Positions 51,369-62,823 of a stretch of 64,000 bases of DNA are shown piece by piece. Each line of letters opens with the position of its first letter. Within the stretch, counting starts at the first letter, position 1. Source of the DNA: Sphingomonas sp. TDK1. GTDB taxonomy: Bacteria; Pseudomonadota; Alphaproteobacteria; Sphingomonadales; Sphingomonadaceae. The position numbers and the translations under genes are program-made. The notes under the pieces are model-generated. The model had not been told where the DNA came from. It ran no database searches and saw only the letters and a program-made list of their open reading frames with translations. The DNA is taken from the NCBI RefSeq assembly GCF_001650735.1, contig NZ_LXVY01000025.1, positions 1 through 64,000 on the forward strand, written 5' to 3'.

Positions 51369-53263
51369 TGTCCCTCACCCCCGCCTTTCTCGATGAACTG
51401 CGCACCCGCACCACGCTGTCCACGCTGATCGCCAAGTCGGTGAAGCTGCAGCGCGCGGGCAAGGAGTTCCGCGCCTGCTGCCCGTTCCACAACGAGAAGA
51501 CCCCCAGCTTCTACGTCAACGACGACAAGGGCTTCTACCATTGCTTCGGCTGCGGCGCGCATGGCGATGCGATCCGCTGGATGACCGACCAGCGCGGCCT
51601 GCCGTTCATCGATGCGGTGAAGGAACTGGCGCAGGCCGCCGGGCTCGACATGCCCGAGCAGGACCGCCGCGCCGCCGAAAAGGCCGAGCGCGCGCGTGGC
51701 CTGCACGAGCTGATGGGCGACGCGGCGACCTGGTTCAGCGACCGCCTGAACGGCATCGAGGGCGCCGAGGCGCGCGCCGTGCTCCAGCGCCGCGGCATCA
51801 CGCCCGAGACCGCCCGCAGCTTCGGCCTCGGCTTCGCCCCCGATTCGCGCGGCAAGCTCAAGGAAGCGCTGAAATCCTACGGCGATGCGATGCTGGTCGA
51901 ATCCGGCATGCTGATCGCCGTCGAGGGCAAGGAGCCCTATGACCGTTTCCGCGGCCGGCTGATGATTCCGATCCGCGACGTGCGCGGTCGCACCATCGCG
52001 TTCGGCGGCCGCATCATCGGCGAGGGCGAGCCGAAATATCTCAACTCGCCCGAGACCCCGCTGTTCGACAAGGGCCGCACGCTCTACAATCTCGATCGCG
52101 CCCAGGCCGCCGCGCGCAAGGCCGACCGCGTGATCGCCGTCGAGGGCTATATGGACGTGATCGCCCTCGCCCAGGCAGGGTTCGGCGAGGTCGTGGCGCC
52201 GTTAGGCACCGCGCTGACCGAACACCAGCTCGAACGGCTGTGGCGGCTTTCCGAAGTGCCCCTGCTCTGCTTCGACGGCGACAGCGCCGGGCAGAAGGCT
52301 GCGCTGCGCGCCGCCCACCGCGCGCTGCCGATGCTCGCGCCCGGCCGCAGCCTCGCGTTCGTTACGCTGCCGCAGGGGCTGGACCCGGACGACCTCGTCC
52401 GCACACAGGGACCGGCCGCGTTCGAGGCGCTGCTTGGCCGCCCCGAGCCGCTGGTCGATCGGCTCTGGACGAGCGAGGTCGCCGCCGGCCCGCTCGACAC
52501 GCCCGAGCAGCGCGCCGGCCTGAAGCGTCGTCTCAGCGAGCTCGCCGAGCAGATCCAAGACCCGAACGTAAAGCACGAATATATCGCGGAATTCCGCGCG
52601 CGTGCCGACCAGCAGTTCGGCCGCGGCCCGCGCGAGTTCCGCCGCGACCAGCGCGGCCCCGCCCCCGCCCGACCGCAGCAGCGCGGCACCCGCAACGCCC
52701 GCGGCGGCTGGCAGCCGCCCGAGGCCCCGCCCTCGCATTTGATCAAGGGCGTCCAGGCGAGCGGGCTCGATCCCATCCTGGCACGCGCCGTGCTCGCCGG
52801 GCTGATCCGCCACCCCGTCGAGATCGCCCGCCACATGGAAATACTGGGGAGTCTGCGTAGTGCGTCGGGGGCGCTCGGGCGGCTATTCGAAGCCGTTGTC
52901 GAGGTTGCCCTCACCAACCCGCAACTTCGTCAACTTGATAGCGAGGATTTCCTCACCATATTGGCGCGGTCCGGTTTCGATTCAGTGGCAAGCGAACTGC
53001 TTCGCGCAGACACGCTCCCCTTCTCCTTCACGCGGCCCGCGGCCGACGTGACGAAGGCGCGCGAGGATCTGGGCGAGGCGATCGCGGTGATGGCGGCGCA
53101 GCCCGCCGTCGATGTGGCGCTCGCCGAGGCAACCGCTGCGCTGATGCGCGACGGCACAGAGGAAGCGTTCGGCCGGCAGGTGGCGCTTTCACGGCAGCGG
53201 CAGGAGCTTTTGGATCGGCTTGCCAATCTGATGCTTGCGGAAGACGATGTTTTTGAGGAATAG
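51368..53263 (+). CDS. dnaG: DNA primase
   Basis: 631 residues from the ATG at 51368, which shares one base with the DUF559 stop. The N-terminal zinc domain is CCPFHNEKTPSFYVNDDKGFYHCFGC, followed by the TOPRIM core with EGYMDVIALAQAGF and CFDGDSAGQKAA. A linker of Arg/Pro/Gly (about 420-460) leads to the DnaB-binding C-terminal domain. It makes replication primers. It precedes rpoD as in the macromolecular synthesis operon, but without rpsU. Confidence 0.96.
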   Translation: MSLTPAFLDELRTRTTLSTLIAKSVKLQRAGKEFRACCPFHNEKTPSFYVNDDKGFYHCFGCGAHGDAIRWMTDQRGLPFIDAVKELAQAAGLDMPEQDRRAAEKAERARGLHELMGDAATWFSDRLNGIEGAEARAVLQRRGITPETARSFGLGFAPDSRGKLKEALKSYGDAMLVESGMLIAVEGKEPYDRFRGRLMIPIRDVRGRTIAFGGRIIGEGEPKYLNSPETPLFDKGRTLYNLDRAQAAARKADRVIAVEGYMDVIALAQAGFGEVVAPLGTALTEHQLERLWRLSEVPLLCFDGDSAGQKAALRAAHRALPMLAPGRSLAFVTLPQGLDPDDLVRTQGPAAFEALLGRPEPLVDRLWTSEVAAGPLDTPEQRAGLKRRLSELAEQIQDPNVKHEYIAEFRARADQQFGRGPREFRRDQRGPAPARPQQRGTRNARGGWQPPEAPPSHLIKGVQASGLDPILARAVLAGLIRHPVEIARHMEILGSLRSASGALGRLFEAVVEVALTNPQLRQLDSEDFLTILARSGFDSVASELLRADTLPFSFTRPAADVTKAREDLGEAIAVMAAQPAVDVALAEATAALMRDGTEEAFGRQVALSRQRQELLDRLANLMLAEDDVFEE

Positions 53264-53305
53264 AGGCGGTGTAAAATTGCCGCCATCTGAGTTTCGAGGG
53301 ATTTG

Positions 53306-55336
<2,031 letters not shown>

Positions 55337-55360
55337 GCCTTTACGATAGCGACGATATAC

Positions 55361-55391
55361 AACGGCTCCGGCACCCGCCGGGGCCGTTTTT
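55361..55391 (+). terminator. Rho-independent terminator of the dnaG-rpoD transcript
   Basis: A 12 bp stem (AACGGCTCCGGC with GCCGGGGCCGTT, one mismatch) and a 4-base loop are followed by TTTTT. Confidence 0.9.
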
Positions 55392-55528
55392 CGTTATGCG
55401 GTGTCGCGTGGGAAGCGCAATCTGCGTCTTTCAAGATTAATTTCGACGTAACCATCTTTCTACGCGCTTCGGTATTTTCCCTATGCGATCTCCTTCGGAC
55501 CGGCCGGTTACGGACCGGTACTGTCCAG

Positions 55529-56206
55529 ATGAGGAAGGTCATGCTCTTGGATACCGCACCTATTGAGCATTTGTCGGGCGCATGGGGCCCGATGGGCGCG
55601 CTTGCGGATACCGATGGCAGCGCTCGACATCCGCATCTGCATCAGCTCCGCACAGGCTCGCTGCCGCTCCGCGATCTTGCGGATGCCGTGCACCACATTG
55701 CCCGGCTGCATGGCCGCCATCCCGGGTTGATCGACTATGCCGCCGCGCATGGACGTCGCCCTGTCGAATGTGACTGGCTGGAAGCCGGCGCCGAAGCCTT
55801 TGTCGTCGAGCGCGCCAATCTCGCCCGGCTCGTCGCCGCCGCGGGCCCATTGCCCAGCACTCCGGGCCATGCGGAAAGCGAAGCCGCCGCAGCCGCGCAG
55901 CGCCATGCGCTGGACATGCTCGCCCAGTCCGATCGAGCGGGCTGCGCAACCGGCGCGGCGCTGGCGCTGGCGATCGACTGGGTAGCGATCCGCGCCGTTC
56001 TCGACCGCGCCGCCGCCTGTTTCGGCCTCGACCCGCTTCCCGCCCGTCTCCCCATCCCGGAAGAGACCGTCAGCGTCGTCGACGCCCTGGCGCGGGAGGC
56101 CGCGCACGAACGCGCGATGCTGTTCGGCGCGCAGCAAGTCTTCGCCCAGCATCGCGGGCTGTGGGATCTGCTGGAAGCACGGACGAGCGCCCGCAGCCGC
56201 GCCTGA
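55529..56206 (+). CDS. Hypothetical protein, His/Ala-rich helical, unknown function
   Basis: 225 residues. It begins MRKVMLLDTAPIEHLSGAWGPMGAL and is almost entirely helical by composition, with a His-rich segment (HPHLHQLRTGSLPLRDLADAVHHIARLHGRHPG, about 34-66). There is no signal peptide or transmembrane helix. It may belong to a family limited to sphingomonads; I cannot name a function. It stands alone between the rpoD terminator and the MoxR gene, whose start is 57 bases downstream. Confidence 0.65.
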   Translation: MRKVMLLDTAPIEHLSGAWGPMGALADTDGSARHPHLHQLRTGSLPLRDLADAVHHIARLHGRHPGLIDYAAAHGRRPVECDWLEAGAEAFVVERANLARLVAAAGPLPSTPGHAESEAAAAAQRHALDMLAQSDRAGCATGAALALAIDWVAIRAVLDRAAACFGLDPLPARLPIPEETVSVVDALAREAAHERAMLFGAQQVFAQHRGLWDLLEARTSARSRA

Positions 56207-56263
56207 CGGGAGCCCATGGCGAGGCGGGTTGCAACCTGCCACCTTTCGTCCCACCTTGCCGCC

Positions 56264-57106
56264 ATGCGCTTCGAAGGCACCCAAAGCTATGTCGCGACCG
56301 CGGACCTGAAGGTCGCGGTCAACGCCGCCGTTACATTGCGACGCCCATTGCTGGTCAAGGGGGAGCCCGGCACCGGCAAGACGGTACTCGCAACCGAAAT
56401 CGCCAAGACGGTGGGCGCGCCGTTGATCGAATGGAACGTCAAGTCGACGACCAAGGCCCAGCAGGGCCTGTACGAGTATGACGCGGTCGCAAGGCTGCGC
56501 GACGGCCAGCTCGGCGATCCCCGCGTCCACGACATCGGCAACTATATCCGCAAGGGCAAGTTGTGGGAGGCGTTCACCAGCCCCACCCTGCCCGTGCTGC
56601 TGATCGACGAGATCGACAAGGCGGATATCGAGTTTCCGAACGACCTGCTTCAGGAACTCGATCGCATGGAATTCCATGTTTATGAAACCGGCGAGAATGT
56701 CCGCGCGGTCGAGCGCCCGATCGTCGTGATCACCTCGAACAACGAGAAGGAGCTGCCGGACGCGTTCCTGCGCCGCTGCTTTTTCCATTACATCAAGTTC
56801 CCGGACCGCGATACGATGCAGGCGATCGTCGACGTCCACTTCCCCGGCATTCAGAAGCTGCTGGTCAGCCGCGCGATGGACCTTTTCTACGAGATCCGCG
56901 AAGTTCCCGGCATCAAGAAGAAACCGTCGACCAGCGAGTTGCTCGACTGGCTCAAGCTGCTGCTCCATGAGGAGATGCCGCTGGAAGTGCTCCAGTCCCG
57001 CGATCCCACCAAGGCGATCCCCCCGCTCCATGGTGCGCTGCTCAAGAACGAGCAGGACGTGATGCTGTTCGAGCGGCTCGCCTTCATGGCGCGGCGGCAG
57101 AAATGA
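56264..57106 (+). CDS. MoxR-family AAA ATPase
   Basis: 280 residues from the ATG at 56264 (MRFEGTQSYV); the frame runs 16 codons further upstream. Walker A is KGEPGTGKTVLA, Walker B LPVLLIDEIDKAD, sensor 1 VITSNNEKELPDAFLRRC. MoxR ATPases act as chaperones for metal centres or protein complexes together with a VWA partner; the partner gene follows 74 bases downstream. This subfamily resembles the CoxD-type ATPases. Confidence 0.92.
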   Translation: MRFEGTQSYVATADLKVAVNAAVTLRRPLLVKGEPGTGKTVLATEIAKTVGAPLIEWNVKSTTKAQQGLYEYDAVARLRDGQLGDPRVHDIGNYIRKGKLWEAFTSPTLPVLLIDEIDKADIEFPNDLLQELDRMEFHVYETGENVRAVERPIVVITSNNEKELPDAFLRRCFFHYIKFPDRDTMQAIVDVHFPGIQKLLVSRAMDLFYEIREVPGIKKKPSTSELLDWLKLLLHEEMPLEVLQSRDPTKAIPPLHGALLKNEQDVMLFERLAFMARRQK

Positions 57107-57180
57107 GTATGCGGCCGGTCGATCCCCTAAGGCGGTCAACGTAGTGGACGCTGCTTTGTCCTGCGGCGTATTCTAGCCCC

Positions 57181-58359
57181 ATGTTCCTCGCCTTCCTGGA
57201 CGAATTGCGCGCAGCCGGCATTCCCGCCAGCTTGAAGGAACATCTGCTGCTGCTCGAAGCGCTGGACGCGCAGGTGATCGAGCCGACGCCCGAAGCCTTC
57301 TATTTCCTCGCCCGCGCCACCTATGTGAAGGACGAGGGCCTGCTCGACCGGTTCGACCAGGTCTTCGCCAAGGTCTTCCGGGGCATTGCGACGAGCTACG
57401 GCGTCGCGCCGGCCGACATTCCGGAGGAATGGCTTCGCGCGGTCGCCGAGAAATATCTGACGGAAGCGGAAAAGGCGGCGATCGAGGCGCTCGGCTCTTG
57501 GGAAAAGCTGATGGAGACGCTCCAGCAGCGCCTTGCCGAGCAGCACGAGCGCCACCAGGGCGGCAGCAAGTGGATCGGCACCGGGGGCACCTCTCCCTTC
57601 GGCAATGGCGGCTACAATCCTGAAGGCGTACGCATCGGCGGGGAGAGCAAGCACCAGCGCGCGGTGAAGGTCTGGGAGGCGCGCGACTTCCGCAATCTCG
57701 ATTCCACGCGCGAGCTCGGCACCCGCAACATCAAGGTCGCGCTGCGTCGTCTCCGGCGCTTCGCGCGGGAGGGGGCGGCGGAGGAACTGGACATCGACGG
57801 CACGGTCGCCGGCACGGCTCGCCAGGGCTGGCTGGACGTGAAGATGCGGCCGGAGCGGCACAACGCGGTGAAGCTGCTGCTGTTTCTCGATGTCGGCGGG
57901 TCGATGGATCCGTTCGTGAAGCTGTGCGAGGAGCTCTTCTCTGCCGCGACCAGCGCGTTCAAGAACCTGGAATTCTTCTACTTTCACAACTGCCTGTACG
58001 AAGGCGTGTGGAAGGACAATCGCCGCCGCGTCGCCGAACGTATCCGGACCGCCGACATCCTCCACAAATACGGCCAGGAGTACAAAGTGATCTTTGTCGG
58101 GGACGCCTCGATGAGTCCCTATGAGATCAGCCATGCGGGCGGCTCGGTCGAGCATATGAACGAAGAGCCGGGTGCCATCTGGCTGCAGCGGGTGGTAGAT
58201 GCCTACCCGGCTACCGTCTGGCTCAATGTGCTGCCCGAGGCACAATGGGGTTATTCCCATTCGGTGACGATGATCCGCAGCCTGATGCGCGATCGCATGT
58301 TTCCCCTGACGATTGCAGGGATCGATGCAGCGATGCGCGAGTTGAGTCGGAAGCGATGA
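57181..58359 (+). CDS. VWA domain-containing protein (CoxE-like), MoxR partner
   Basis: 392 residues. The N-terminal helical part (FLAFLDELRAAGIPASLKEHLLLLEAL) and the motif GGTSPFGNGGYNPEGVRIG are typical of CoxE/YeaD-like proteins. The VWA domain has a metal site DVGGSMDPF (DxGxS) and later FYFHNCLYEGVW and VGDASMSPYE. It acts with the upstream MoxR ATPase. The stop overlaps the start of the next gene (ATGA), so the third gene is likely part of the same pathway. Confidence 0.92.
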   Translation: MFLAFLDELRAAGIPASLKEHLLLLEALDAQVIEPTPEAFYFLARATYVKDEGLLDRFDQVFAKVFRGIATSYGVAPADIPEEWLRAVAEKYLTEAEKAAIEALGSWEKLMETLQQRLAEQHERHQGGSKWIGTGGTSPFGNGGYNPEGVRIGGESKHQRAVKVWEARDFRNLDSTRELGTRNIKVALRRLRRFAREGAAEELDIDGTVAGTARQGWLDVKMRPERHNAVKLLLFLDVGGSMDPFVKLCEELFSAATSAFKNLEFFYFHNCLYEGVWKDNRRRVAERIRTADILHKYGQEYKVIFVGDASMSPYEISHAGGSVEHMNEEPGAIWLQRVVDAYPATVWLNVLPEAQWGYSHSVTMIRSLMRDRMFPLTIAGIDAAMRELSRKR

Positions 58360-59054
58360 GTACGATCCGCGACATGCTCTACCGTTGGCGCCGGCGTCTG
58401 TTCGGCTCCTACACGATCACCGACCCCAGGCCGATGGCCGAGGCCGCGCCCTACACCTTTTTCCTGCCCAGCGAGAATGAGGTGCTGGCGCTGCGCCCCG
58501 GCGACCTCGCCAAGCTGATCTTCCAGTCGACGCCGCCCTCCCGTGAATATGCGGCCGAGCGAATGTGGGTGGAGATCGTGCGCGCCGATGGCGACCGGCT
58601 GTGGGGACGGCTGGACAACGCCCCGATCGATATGCCGCAGCTGCGCCCGGGGCGCGAGATCGCCTTCCGGCGCGGCGACGTGATCGATCTGCGGTGGGGT
58701 GAGAACCGCGCGGTTCGACCGCCTTCGGCCCCCGCACGCCGCCATTATGAGGCGTGCTGCCTGGTCGATAGTTGCGTGCTAGAGGACGGGGCGGCGGTCC
58801 ACTATCTGTACCGCGAGCTTCCCCTCCCGCCGGCGGCCGGGGACGAGCCGGACAGCGGCTGGCGGATCCGCGGCGATTACCGCGGCCTGGAGGACGACGT
58901 GATCGGCGCACGCGAAATTGAATGCGTGCCCCTCGGGCGAGTGCTCAACATCGACGACAGCTGGGTGCACCTGATCGATGCGCCTACCGGTTCGGCCTAT
59001 GTGCGGAACTGGGAAAATGGCCGGTTCGAACCGGAGTCCGCGGCAGCGGACTGA
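58356..59054 (+). CDS. DUF2314-DUF2185 two-domain protein
   Basis: 232 residues from the ATG overlapping the VWA stop. The first domain (about 60-115, ERMWVEIVRADGDRLWGRLDN and FRRGDVIDLRW) resembles DUF2314. The second (about 130-215, CCLVDSCVLEDGAAVHYLYRE, DSGWRIRGDYRG, LGRVLNIDDSW) resembles DUF2185, the fold of some immunity-type proteins. No signal peptide. The coupling to MoxR-VWA suggests an adaptor or substrate role, but no function is known to me. Confidence 0.72.
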   Translation: MSTIRDMLYRWRRRLFGSYTITDPRPMAEAAPYTFFLPSENEVLALRPGDLAKLIFQSTPPSREYAAERMWVEIVRADGDRLWGRLDNAPIDMPQLRPGREIAFRRGDVIDLRWGENRAVRPPSAPARRHYEACCLVDSCVLEDGAAVHYLYRELPLPPAAGDEPDSGWRIRGDYRGLEDDVIGAREIECVPLGRVLNIDDSWVHLIDAPTGSAYVRNWENGRFEPESAAAD

Positions 59055-59061
59055 GGGAAGG

Positions 59062-59355
59062 TCAAAGCCGTTCGACCGCCTTGTCGATCCGTCGCAGCAG
59101 CGCGCCATCCCCGGCGCTGCGTCGAAATGCTTCCTCGGCCAATCCCATCAGGCTGGTCGCGCCGAAGCTGCCCGCCAGGCTTTGCAGGCGCAGGGCAGCC
59201 CCGGCCCATTCCTCGGCGCCCTTGGACGATTTCATCATGTCCACCGAACGGTGCACGCTCTCCAGGAACGCGTCGCGAAGCTCGGCGATGAGCGCGGGGT
59301 CGTCGCCCACGGCGGCTGCCAAGCTCGTATCGATTGCACCAGGATCATAGGCCAT
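59062..59355 (-). CDS. Hpt-like domain protein lacking the phospho-histidine
   Basis: 97 residues, all helical: LIAELRDAFLESVHRSVDMM, then ALRLQSLAGSFGATSLMGLAEEAF. The latter matches the Hpt signature A-H-x-L-K-G-S-x-x-x-x-G-A in spacing, but the histidine position is Leu55 and the next Lys is Gln58. It can have the fold and bind receiver domains, but it cannot carry phosphate at the usual site. It is divergent from the coiled-coil gene and converges with the DUF2314 gene (7-base gap). Confidence 0.7.
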   Translation of the reverse strand: MAYDPGAIDTSLAAAVGDDPALIAELRDAFLESVHRSVDMMKSSKGAEEWAGAALRLQSLAGSFGATSLMGLAEEAFRRSAGDGALLRRIDKAVERL

Positions 59356-59446
59356 GCCGCCGGCCTATCGCCACAATCGTTAATCGTTCGTTGCCAAGCT
59401 GCTATCCTGCCCTTGGTCCGCGCGGCAAAACTGGTAGAGTGCAGCG
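59356..59446. promoter_or_regulatory. Short divergent promoter region
   Basis: 91 bases separate the divergent starts of the Hpt-like and coiled-coil genes, so their promoters overlap or lie back to back. AATCGTTAATCGTTCGTTGCC (59375-59395) is an AT-richer patch. No operator was recognised. Confidence 0.4.
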
Positions 59447-61735
59447 ATGACTGGGGGCTCCACCGCTGAATCCGCCGCACGTACCGAAACCCTGCCTGCC
59501 GAGCCGCCGGCTTTGGCGGAGAGCCTGGTGATCGACGATCCCATGGCCGAGGCGCTCCCGGCACATACGCACGGCGCCCCAGCGGCATGGATTGCGCCGC
59601 TGGTGGCGATCATCGCCGGGGTTGGTGCGACCTATGGCATGGCCTCGCTCGCCATGCCCGCCTGGTACGAACCGCTCAGCGACTTTCAGCGGGTGCAGCT
59701 GCTCGCATCCGTGTGCATACCAGGCGCCGTGGTGGCGCTGCTCTATCTGATCGCCGTTCGCACCAGCACCAGCGAGGCCCGCCGCTTTGCCGACACCGCC
59801 CGCACCATGCGCGAGGAAGCGGAACATCTGGAGATGCGGACCGCCACGCTAACCGATCGTCTTGTCGCCCAGCGGCATGCGCTCGCCGAGCAGGAAACCA
59901 GCCTGTCGGTGCTCAGCGATGCCGCGGCCGAGCGCCTCGCCAACGCCGCGGCGAGCGCGAGCCGCCAGGCTGAGACGATCGTCGCGAGCACCCAGCGGCT
60001 GAGTGCTGTGACCAGCGGGGCCGAGCAGAGCGTTGCCGTCATCCTCTCGTCGCTGCCCAGGGCGCATGACGAGATGCGGGGTCTTGCCGAGCGGGTCGAC
60101 GCCGCGGGCCTGCAGGCCGCCCAGGCGGCCGCGGCCCTCGACATCCAGCTCAGCGTGCTCGCCGATCGCGGCCGCGAGGCCGACCGGATCGCCGGCGGTG
60201 CCGCCGAGCGGCTCGCCGCGCATATCTCCCGCATGGAAGCGACCAGCGAAGCCGCCAGCAGCCGGCTGGAGCAGGTTACCGACCAGATGTCCGCGCAAGT
60301 GGACGCGGTGCTCGATCGCGCCGCCGCCGCGGTCGACCAGTCGCGCCAGGGCATCGCCGCGCAGGGCGATGCGATGCTGGCGATGCTGGGTGCCAACCAG
60401 GCCGCGCTCGAACGCGCAAGCGAGGACAGCAGCGCCTTGATGGCGCAGCGGATGGCGATGATCGAGGATGCCATCATCCGCATCTCCGCGCGGTTGAGCG
60501 AGGAGCAGCGCCGCAGCGACGCGTTGTTCGCCCGCCTCTCCGACGGCGCGACAGCGTTCGACCAGGAGCTGGAGGTGCTTCATGCCGCCGGCACGCGTCG
60601 CACCGAAGCGCTGGCAAGCGCGATCCACGGCCTGCACCAGTCGATGGACGGCATGACCGAATCGATGCGTACGGGCGAAACCACAGCGCGCGGCGTGATC
60701 GCTACCGGCGAGGAGCTGCTGACGGCACTCGACGCCGCCGCCCGCGAACTGGACGAAACCATGCCCGGTGCGCTCGAACGGCTCGATGCGCGGATCGACG
60801 CGACCCGCAAGCGCATTGCCGCCTCCAAGCCGGAACTGCTCGGGCTCGTCACCGCAGCCGAGGCGACGCATGACGCGGTGGAAGGCATCGCCAGCTCGGT
60901 CACCCGGCAACAGGCAGCCCTGGAGCGCGGCCGCGCCGCCCTGGCGGAGACGCTGGCCACGGCCGCGGAACAGGCCGAGACGCTCAGCCGGGCAGTGGAC
61001 GGCGCGATCGAACATGCGAACAGCTTCACGCGCGAAGCGGCGCCCGAGCTGCTCGAGACCCTGTTGCGGGTGCGGGACAGCGCCAACAAGGCGGCCGATC
61101 ATGCGCGCGAAGCCATCGACGGCATCGTGCCGGCCGTCGATCGCGTGCTGCAGGATGCGACCGACACCGCGATCGAGCGGGCAGTCGAGATTTCCGTTCG
61201 CCAGCAGGTCGACACCCTTTCCCGAGCGGCCGATGCGGCCATCGGCGCTGCGGCGCGTGCGGCCGAGCATCTTCGGGCCCAGATGACCGTGCTGGAAGAC
61301 GCCAACCGCCTCGCCGAAGCGCGCATCGCCGAGGCGCAGGACGCGCAGGAACGCGCCGAAAGCGACGGCTTCGCGCATCGCATGGCGCTGCTGATCGACG
61401 CCCTGCACTCTACCTCGATCGACATCGCCAAGACCTTCTCGACCGAAGTGACCGACGGGGCCTGGGGCGCCTATCTGAAGGGCGATCGCGGGGTGTTCAC
61501 CCGGCGCGCTGTTCGGCTACTGGCCCCGCACGAAGCGCGCGAGATCCACCGGCTCTACGAGCACGACGACACGTTCCGCGACAACGTCCACCGCTATGTC
61601 CATGATTTCGAGACCATGCTGCGCCAGGTTCTCGGCCTGCGGGAAGGCAATCCCCTGGCGGTGACCCTGCTCTCCTCGGATGCGGGCAAGCTCTATGTGG
61701 CGCTGGCCCAGGCGATCGAACGCCTGCGCAGCTGA
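59447..61735 (+). CDS. Large membrane-anchored coiled-coil protein, unknown function
   Basis: 762 residues. Two transmembrane helices (about 47-68 and 86-106) are followed by a very long Ala/Glu/Arg/Gln-rich helical region (about 110-640) with heptad-like repeats resembling methyl-accepting chemotaxis or apolipoprotein-type helices. A distinct C-terminal region (about 640-762, MALLIDALHSTSIDIAKTF, RRAVRLLAPHEAREIHRLYEHD) contains conserved-looking aromatic and charged residues. It shares a divergent promoter with the Hpt-like gene. A scaffold or signalling role at the membrane is a guess. Confidence 0.7.
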   Translation: MTGGSTAESAARTETLPAEPPALAESLVIDDPMAEALPAHTHGAPAAWIAPLVAIIAGVGATYGMASLAMPAWYEPLSDFQRVQLLASVCIPGAVVALLYLIAVRTSTSEARRFADTARTMREEAEHLEMRTATLTDRLVAQRHALAEQETSLSVLSDAAAERLANAAASASRQAETIVASTQRLSAVTSGAEQSVAVILSSLPRAHDEMRGLAERVDAAGLQAAQAAAALDIQLSVLADRGREADRIAGGAAERLAAHISRMEATSEAASSRLEQVTDQMSAQVDAVLDRAAAAVDQSRQGIAAQGDAMLAMLGANQAALERASEDSSALMAQRMAMIEDAIIRISARLSEEQRRSDALFARLSDGATAFDQELEVLHAAGTRRTEALASAIHGLHQSMDGMTESMRTGETTARGVIATGEELLTALDAAARELDETMPGALERLDARIDATRKRIAASKPELLGLVTAAEATHDAVEGIASSVTRQQAALERGRAALAETLATAAEQAETLSRAVDGAIEHANSFTREAAPELLETLLRVRDSANKAADHAREAIDGIVPAVDRVLQDATDTAIERAVEISVRQQVDTLSRAADAAIGAAARAAEHLRAQMTVLEDANRLAEARIAEAQDAQERAESDGFAHRMALLIDALHSTSIDIAKTFSTEVTDGAWGAYLKGDRGVFTRRAVRLLAPHEAREIHRLYEHDDTFRDNVHRYVHDFETMLRQVLGLREGNPLAVTLLSSDAGKLYVALAQAIERLRS

Positions 61736-61739
61736 CCTG

Positions 61740-62795
61740 TCACCGCGTCGGCGGGCGGCGGGTCGATTCGCGGACGATCAGGGTCGAGGGCAGCACCACC
61801 GGTTCGGCCGATGCCGCTGCACGGCCGGCGCACGCGTCGATGATCCGTTCCACCGCCTTGGCCGTGATATCGGCGATCGGCTGGGAGATGGCGGTGAAGG
61901 CCGGGGTCGCGAACCGCACGATCGGCGTATCGTCGAAGCTGATCAGCGATACGTCCTCGGGCACGCTCAGTCCCCGCCCCCGCACTGCCGCCAGCGTCGC
62001 CAAGGCAGTCTGGTCGTTGGCGGCGATCACCGCCGTCACCTCGGCACGGTCGAACAGGGTTCGCGCGGCGACCAGCCCCATGTCGTAGGAGAAATCCCCC
62101 TTCTCCAGCAGTCCCTCGGAGGAGAGCCCCGCCGCCGCCATCGCCGCACGCCAGCCTTCGACCCGCCATGCGCTTAGCTCATATTCGTCGGGTCCCGCGA
62201 TGAAGCCGATGCGGCGATGGCCAAGCGCCAGCAGATGCTCGGTCGCCAGCCGCGCGCTGCCGCGATCATCCTGCACCAGCATATGCCCCGGCCCCTCGGC
62301 AACCGACCCGATCCGTGCGATCTCGATGCCCTTGTCGGCAAGCAGGCGCAGGATCACGGGGTTCTGCGAATGCGGCGGGGTAAGGATCGCCCCGTCCGGC
62401 TGAAGCGCGGCGATCGCGGCGCTGATCTCGCGCTCAATCTGGTCGCTCTGGGTGTCGACCAGTTCGACGATCATGCGATAGCCGTGCGCCGCACAGGCCA
62501 GCATGCCGCCCAGCAGCATCTGGTCCACCCAATCGCGCCCCTCGCGCGCGCGCCAATCGGCGATGGTCCGCTCCCGATCGTTCAGCGCCAGGATCAGGTA
62601 GGAGCGCGATCCGCTCATCCGCTGTGCCGCGAGGGACGGTACATAGCCGAGCTTGGCGATCGATGCCTGCACCCGGTGGAGCATCTCCGGCCGCACGCCG
62701 GGCTCCTTGTTGATGACCCGGCTCACCGTCTGCAGCGAGACACCGGCATCGGCCGCGACATGGCGAATCGTCACGGACTGGCGCCTACGAGACAT
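61740..62795 (-). CDS. LacI family transcriptional regulator
   Basis: 351 residues. The N-terminal HTH is IRHVAADAGVSLQTVSRVIN with the hinge-helix region LGYVPSLAAQRMSG. The periplasmic-binding-protein-like effector domain follows (LGHRRIGFIAGPDE, DVSLISFDDTPIVRFATPAFTAI). It is encoded downstream of a cupin-like and a SapC gene, an arrangement typical of TonB-linked carbohydrate utilisation loci; it probably represses that locus until a sugar binds. Confidence 0.93.
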   Translation of the reverse strand: MSRRRQSVTIRHVAADAGVSLQTVSRVINKEPGVRPEMLHRVQASIAKLGYVPSLAAQRMSGSRSYLILALNDRERTIADWRAREGRDWVDQMLLGGMLACAAHGYRMIVELVDTQSDQIEREISAAIAALQPDGAILTPPHSQNPVILRLLADKGIEIARIGSVAEGPGHMLVQDDRGSARLATEHLLALGHRRIGFIAGPDEYELSAWRVEGWRAAMAAAGLSSEGLLEKGDFSYDMGLVAARTLFDRAEVTAVIAANDQTALATLAAVRGRGLSVPEDVSLISFDDTPIVRFATPAFTAISQPIADITAKAVERIIDACAGRAAASAEPVVLPSTLIVRESTRRPPTR

Positions 62796-62823
62796 GCGAA
62801 TTCCTCTCCTGCATCTTCTTTGC

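Noticed and set aside
55394..55528. Possible small RNA or promoter array between the rpoD terminator and the next gene
   Set aside because: An AT-richer stretch is present, but I see no second hairpin with a T-tract and no conserved motif, so only an ordinary promoter is likely.
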